Positions 4,194 to 5,583 of a stretch of DNA of 5,583 nucleotides are shown in pieces (within the stretch, counting starts at the first letter, position 1; each line of letters starts with the position of its first letter). This stretch comes from JAVBOV01 sp031550205 (GTDB taxonomy: Bacteria > Pseudomonadota > Alphaproteobacteria > RF32 > CAG-239): assembly GCA_031550205.1 (NCBI GenBank), contig JAVBOV010000010.1, positions 1 to 5,583 of the forward strand, read 5' to 3'. A program made the position numbers and the translations under genes. The notes beneath the pieces are model-generated. The model saw nothing but the letters and a program-made list of their open reading frames with translations, searched no databases and had not been told where the DNA came from.

Positions 4194-5547
4194 TCAATAT
4201 CTCCTCGCAGAAATCGGTTAAGGTGTTGTCGCGCGCGCCCATAATCACAATGCGGTCGCCGCTTTTAGCATTTAACAAAAGAAACTTTTTAATATCTTCT
4301 CTGGTTTCAAAAAACAAACCGTTTTTGCCGAGTTTGGATATGTGGTCAATTAAATCTTTAGATGAAATGTCGCGCTTAACCGTGCCGCCGGCAAAGAAAA
4401 TCTCCGGCATCAAAAGCACATCTTGCTCTTCCATATTCTTGGCAAAAGCTTCCATAATTTCTCTGCCCATCATTCGCATAGGAGCAAAGCCGTGCGGCTG
4501 AAACATCACCATCAACCGCCCCGGATAAGAGCGCAGCGCCGACATTGAGGCGTCAACTTTGTCCGGATTATGCGCAAAGTCGTCAATCACCGTAATCCCT
4601 TTTTTAGATCCGATAACGTCCAAACGGCGCTTGGTTCCCAAAAACTTTTCCAAAGCCAAAGCCGCGTCAAATTTATCAACTCCCAAAACCGAGCAGGCGG
4701 CAATGGCGGCCAGAGCGTTGGAGACGTTAAAATCACCAATCAAATTAAGCTTAAACAGTCTGCCGCCGAAAGAATATTGCACGCCGTTTGGAATTGGTTT
4801 AATGCCGGTGGCATAAAAATCGGCTCTGGGGTTTTTAACCGAGAATGTGAGAGTTTTCTTGTGTGGGTGTTTAATATCGCGCGTGTTCGGACAATCGGCG
4901 TTCACAATCACCGCATGCTTGGCGCGCGAGGCAAAATCAATAAACAAATCGCGCAGCTCGTCAATGGTCTTGTGGTCAATGGAAATATTGTTGATTACGG
5001 CAATGTACGGATGATATTTTTCAATCGACCCGTCGCTCTCATCAGCCTCAATCACGCAGGTGTCGCCGTTGTTATAAATAAAATTCGGAATACCCTTGTT
5101 TTTTTCATAGTTTTTCAAAAGGCCGCCGTTAACCATGCACGGCATCAAGCCCAAAATATCCAAAACAAAGCCAATCATCGCGGTTACCGTGGTTTTTCCT
5201 GAAGTTCCGCCCACGGCAATATTGTTGGTGTATTGATGAAAAATCTCCGCCAATAAATCGGAACGTTTTTGAATCTTAATGCCTTTTTCCAAAGCCGCCT
5301 TAACATCGGGAATACTTTCTTCAACCGCTGTTGAAATATACAGACAGTCCAAATCTTTGACAATGGCTGAGCCGTCTTGGGGAAATAGCTTAATGCCCAT
5401 GTCCAAAAGCGCCTGTTTATTCTTAACGTCGTTTCCCTGGTCAAAACTGCGGTCTGAGCCGTTAACCTCAAAGCCTTTAACGCGCATAACTTGGGCCAAA
5501 GCACTCATGCCGCTGCCTGAAATACCGCAAAAACTGACTTTTTTCAT
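4183..5547 (-). CDS. MurC/Mpl-type Mur ligase, probable murein peptide ligase
   Basis: This 454-residue protein is an ATP-dependent Mur ligase of the MurC/Mpl group, joining an amino acid or peptide to UDP-MurNAc in the cytoplasm. Its three domains are clear. The UDP-binding Rossmann part starts VSFCGISGSGMSALA (4-18) with NGSD at 29-32. The ATPase part has the P-loop GGTSGKTT (113-120), EADESDGS (167-174) and NISIDH (187-192). The C-terminal part starts after FNVSNALAA (273-281), with KRRLD (306-310), DDFAHNPDK (322-330) and FQPHGF (349-354). Two readings are open: MurC (adds L-Ala) or Mpl (adds recycled tripeptide). Overlap with ldcA, which makes the tripeptide, favours a recycling role; GTSGKTT in place of GTHGKTT and DDFAHNP in place of DDYAHHP suggest a non-canonical branch. 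AAGGA lies 8 bases before the ATG. Confidence 0.9.
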   Translation of the reverse strand: MKKVSFCGISGSGMSALAQVMRVKGFEVNGSDRSFDQGNDVKNKQALLDMGIKLFPQDGSAIVKDLDCLYISTAVEESIPDVKAALEKGIKIQKRSDLLAEIFHQYTNNIAVGGTSGKTTVTAMIGFVLDILGLMPCMVNGGLLKNYEKNKGIPNFIYNNGDTCVIEADESDGSIEKYHPYIAVINNISIDHKTIDELRDLFIDFASRAKHAVIVNADCPNTRDIKHPHKKTLTFSVKNPRADFYATGIKPIPNGVQYSFGGRLFKLNLIGDFNVSNALAAIAACSVLGVDKFDAALALEKFLGTKRRLDVIGSKKGITVIDDFAHNPDKVDASMSALRSYPGRLMVMFQPHGFAPMRMMGREIMEAFAKNMEEQDVLLMPEIFFAGGTVKRDISSKDLIDHISKLGKNGLFFETREDIKKFLLLNAKSGDRIVIMGARDNTLTDFCEEILNEI

Positions 5548-5558
5548 TTTTTTGTTCC

Positions 5559-5583
5559 TTATAATGCTTCCAGAGTTTTCTGG
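5559..5583 (-). CDS. Possible last codons of an upstream gene (truncated by window edge)
   Basis: One minus-strand frame reads QKTLEAL and a TAA at 5561-5559, and the ligase Shine-Dalgarno follows directly with its ATG 11 bases after this stop. That is typical spacing for an operon gene end. The other two minus-strand frames are also open over this short stretch, so the call rests mainly on position. If correct, the ligase and ldcA are part of a longer transcript. Confidence 0.25.

Noticed and set aside
4570..5202. A 210-codon open frame on the plus strand opposite the Mur ligase
   Set aside because: It lies entirely antisense to a well-supported Mur ligase whose motifs are continuous across the region. 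Its translation shows no family motif and it has no convincing ribosome binding site.
5558..5563. TATAAG as a -10 box for the Mur ligase gene
   Set aside because: Transcription would start at or inside the ligase Shine-Dalgarno, leaving almost no leader. The bases are better explained as a stop codon followed by a ribosome binding site.

Overview
The window looks like a piece of chromosome from an alphaproteobacterium of moderate to low GC. The best marker is the 68-residue ribosomal protein S21, whose pattern (MVQV start, a REMKLRR-type core, then EKSSEKKAR and AEAVRRARK) is of the alphaproteobacterial type. The other recognisable genes (a MurC/Mpl-type ligase, an LD-carboxypeptidase and a DinJ/YafQ pair) fit a Gram-negative bacterium. 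Short palindromic intergenic repeats beginning GTCAT, of a kind scattered through many bacterial genomes, occur in two gaps. The species cannot be named from this sequence.

Layout, left to right. Bases 1-108 are the tail of an unidentified plus-strand gene, followed by a repeat-bearing gap. Next comes rpsU (312-518), with a GTG start, a strong ribosome binding site and a hairpin terminator that appears to serve both strands. Facing it is a minus-strand toxin-antitoxin operon, dinJ-yafQ (1093 to 559), with a near-consensus promoter embedded in a palindromic operator. A plus-strand gene (1294-2109) encodes a two-helix membrane protein of unknown function; its leader carries a (TG)7 tract and no visible Shine-Dalgarno sequence. 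After its terminator and a second set of repeats comes a small acidic hypothetical protein on the minus strand (2562 to 2269). A divergent plus-strand gene (2653-3318) encodes an integral membrane protein with an HELTH zinc-protease motif, resembling M50B-like proteins. It ends 4 bp inside the convergent minus-strand pair that fills the rest of the window: a MurC/Mpl-type Mur ligase (5547 to 4183) and an LD-carboxypeptidase, ldcA (4193 to 3315), which overlap by 11 bp.

The clearest functional unit is the Mur ligase-ldcA pair. LD-carboxypeptidase trims recycled murein tetrapeptide to tripeptide, and an Mpl-type ligase would rejoin the tripeptide to UDP-MurNAc, so the two together suggest cytoplasmic peptidoglycan recycling. 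The dinJ-yafQ pair is an independent self-regulated module. I see no phage, transposase, CRISPR array or multi-gene defence locus. The least explained items are the 271-residue membrane protein with its TG tract, the M50B-like protein, the acidic 97-residue protein and the GTCAT-bounded repeats.
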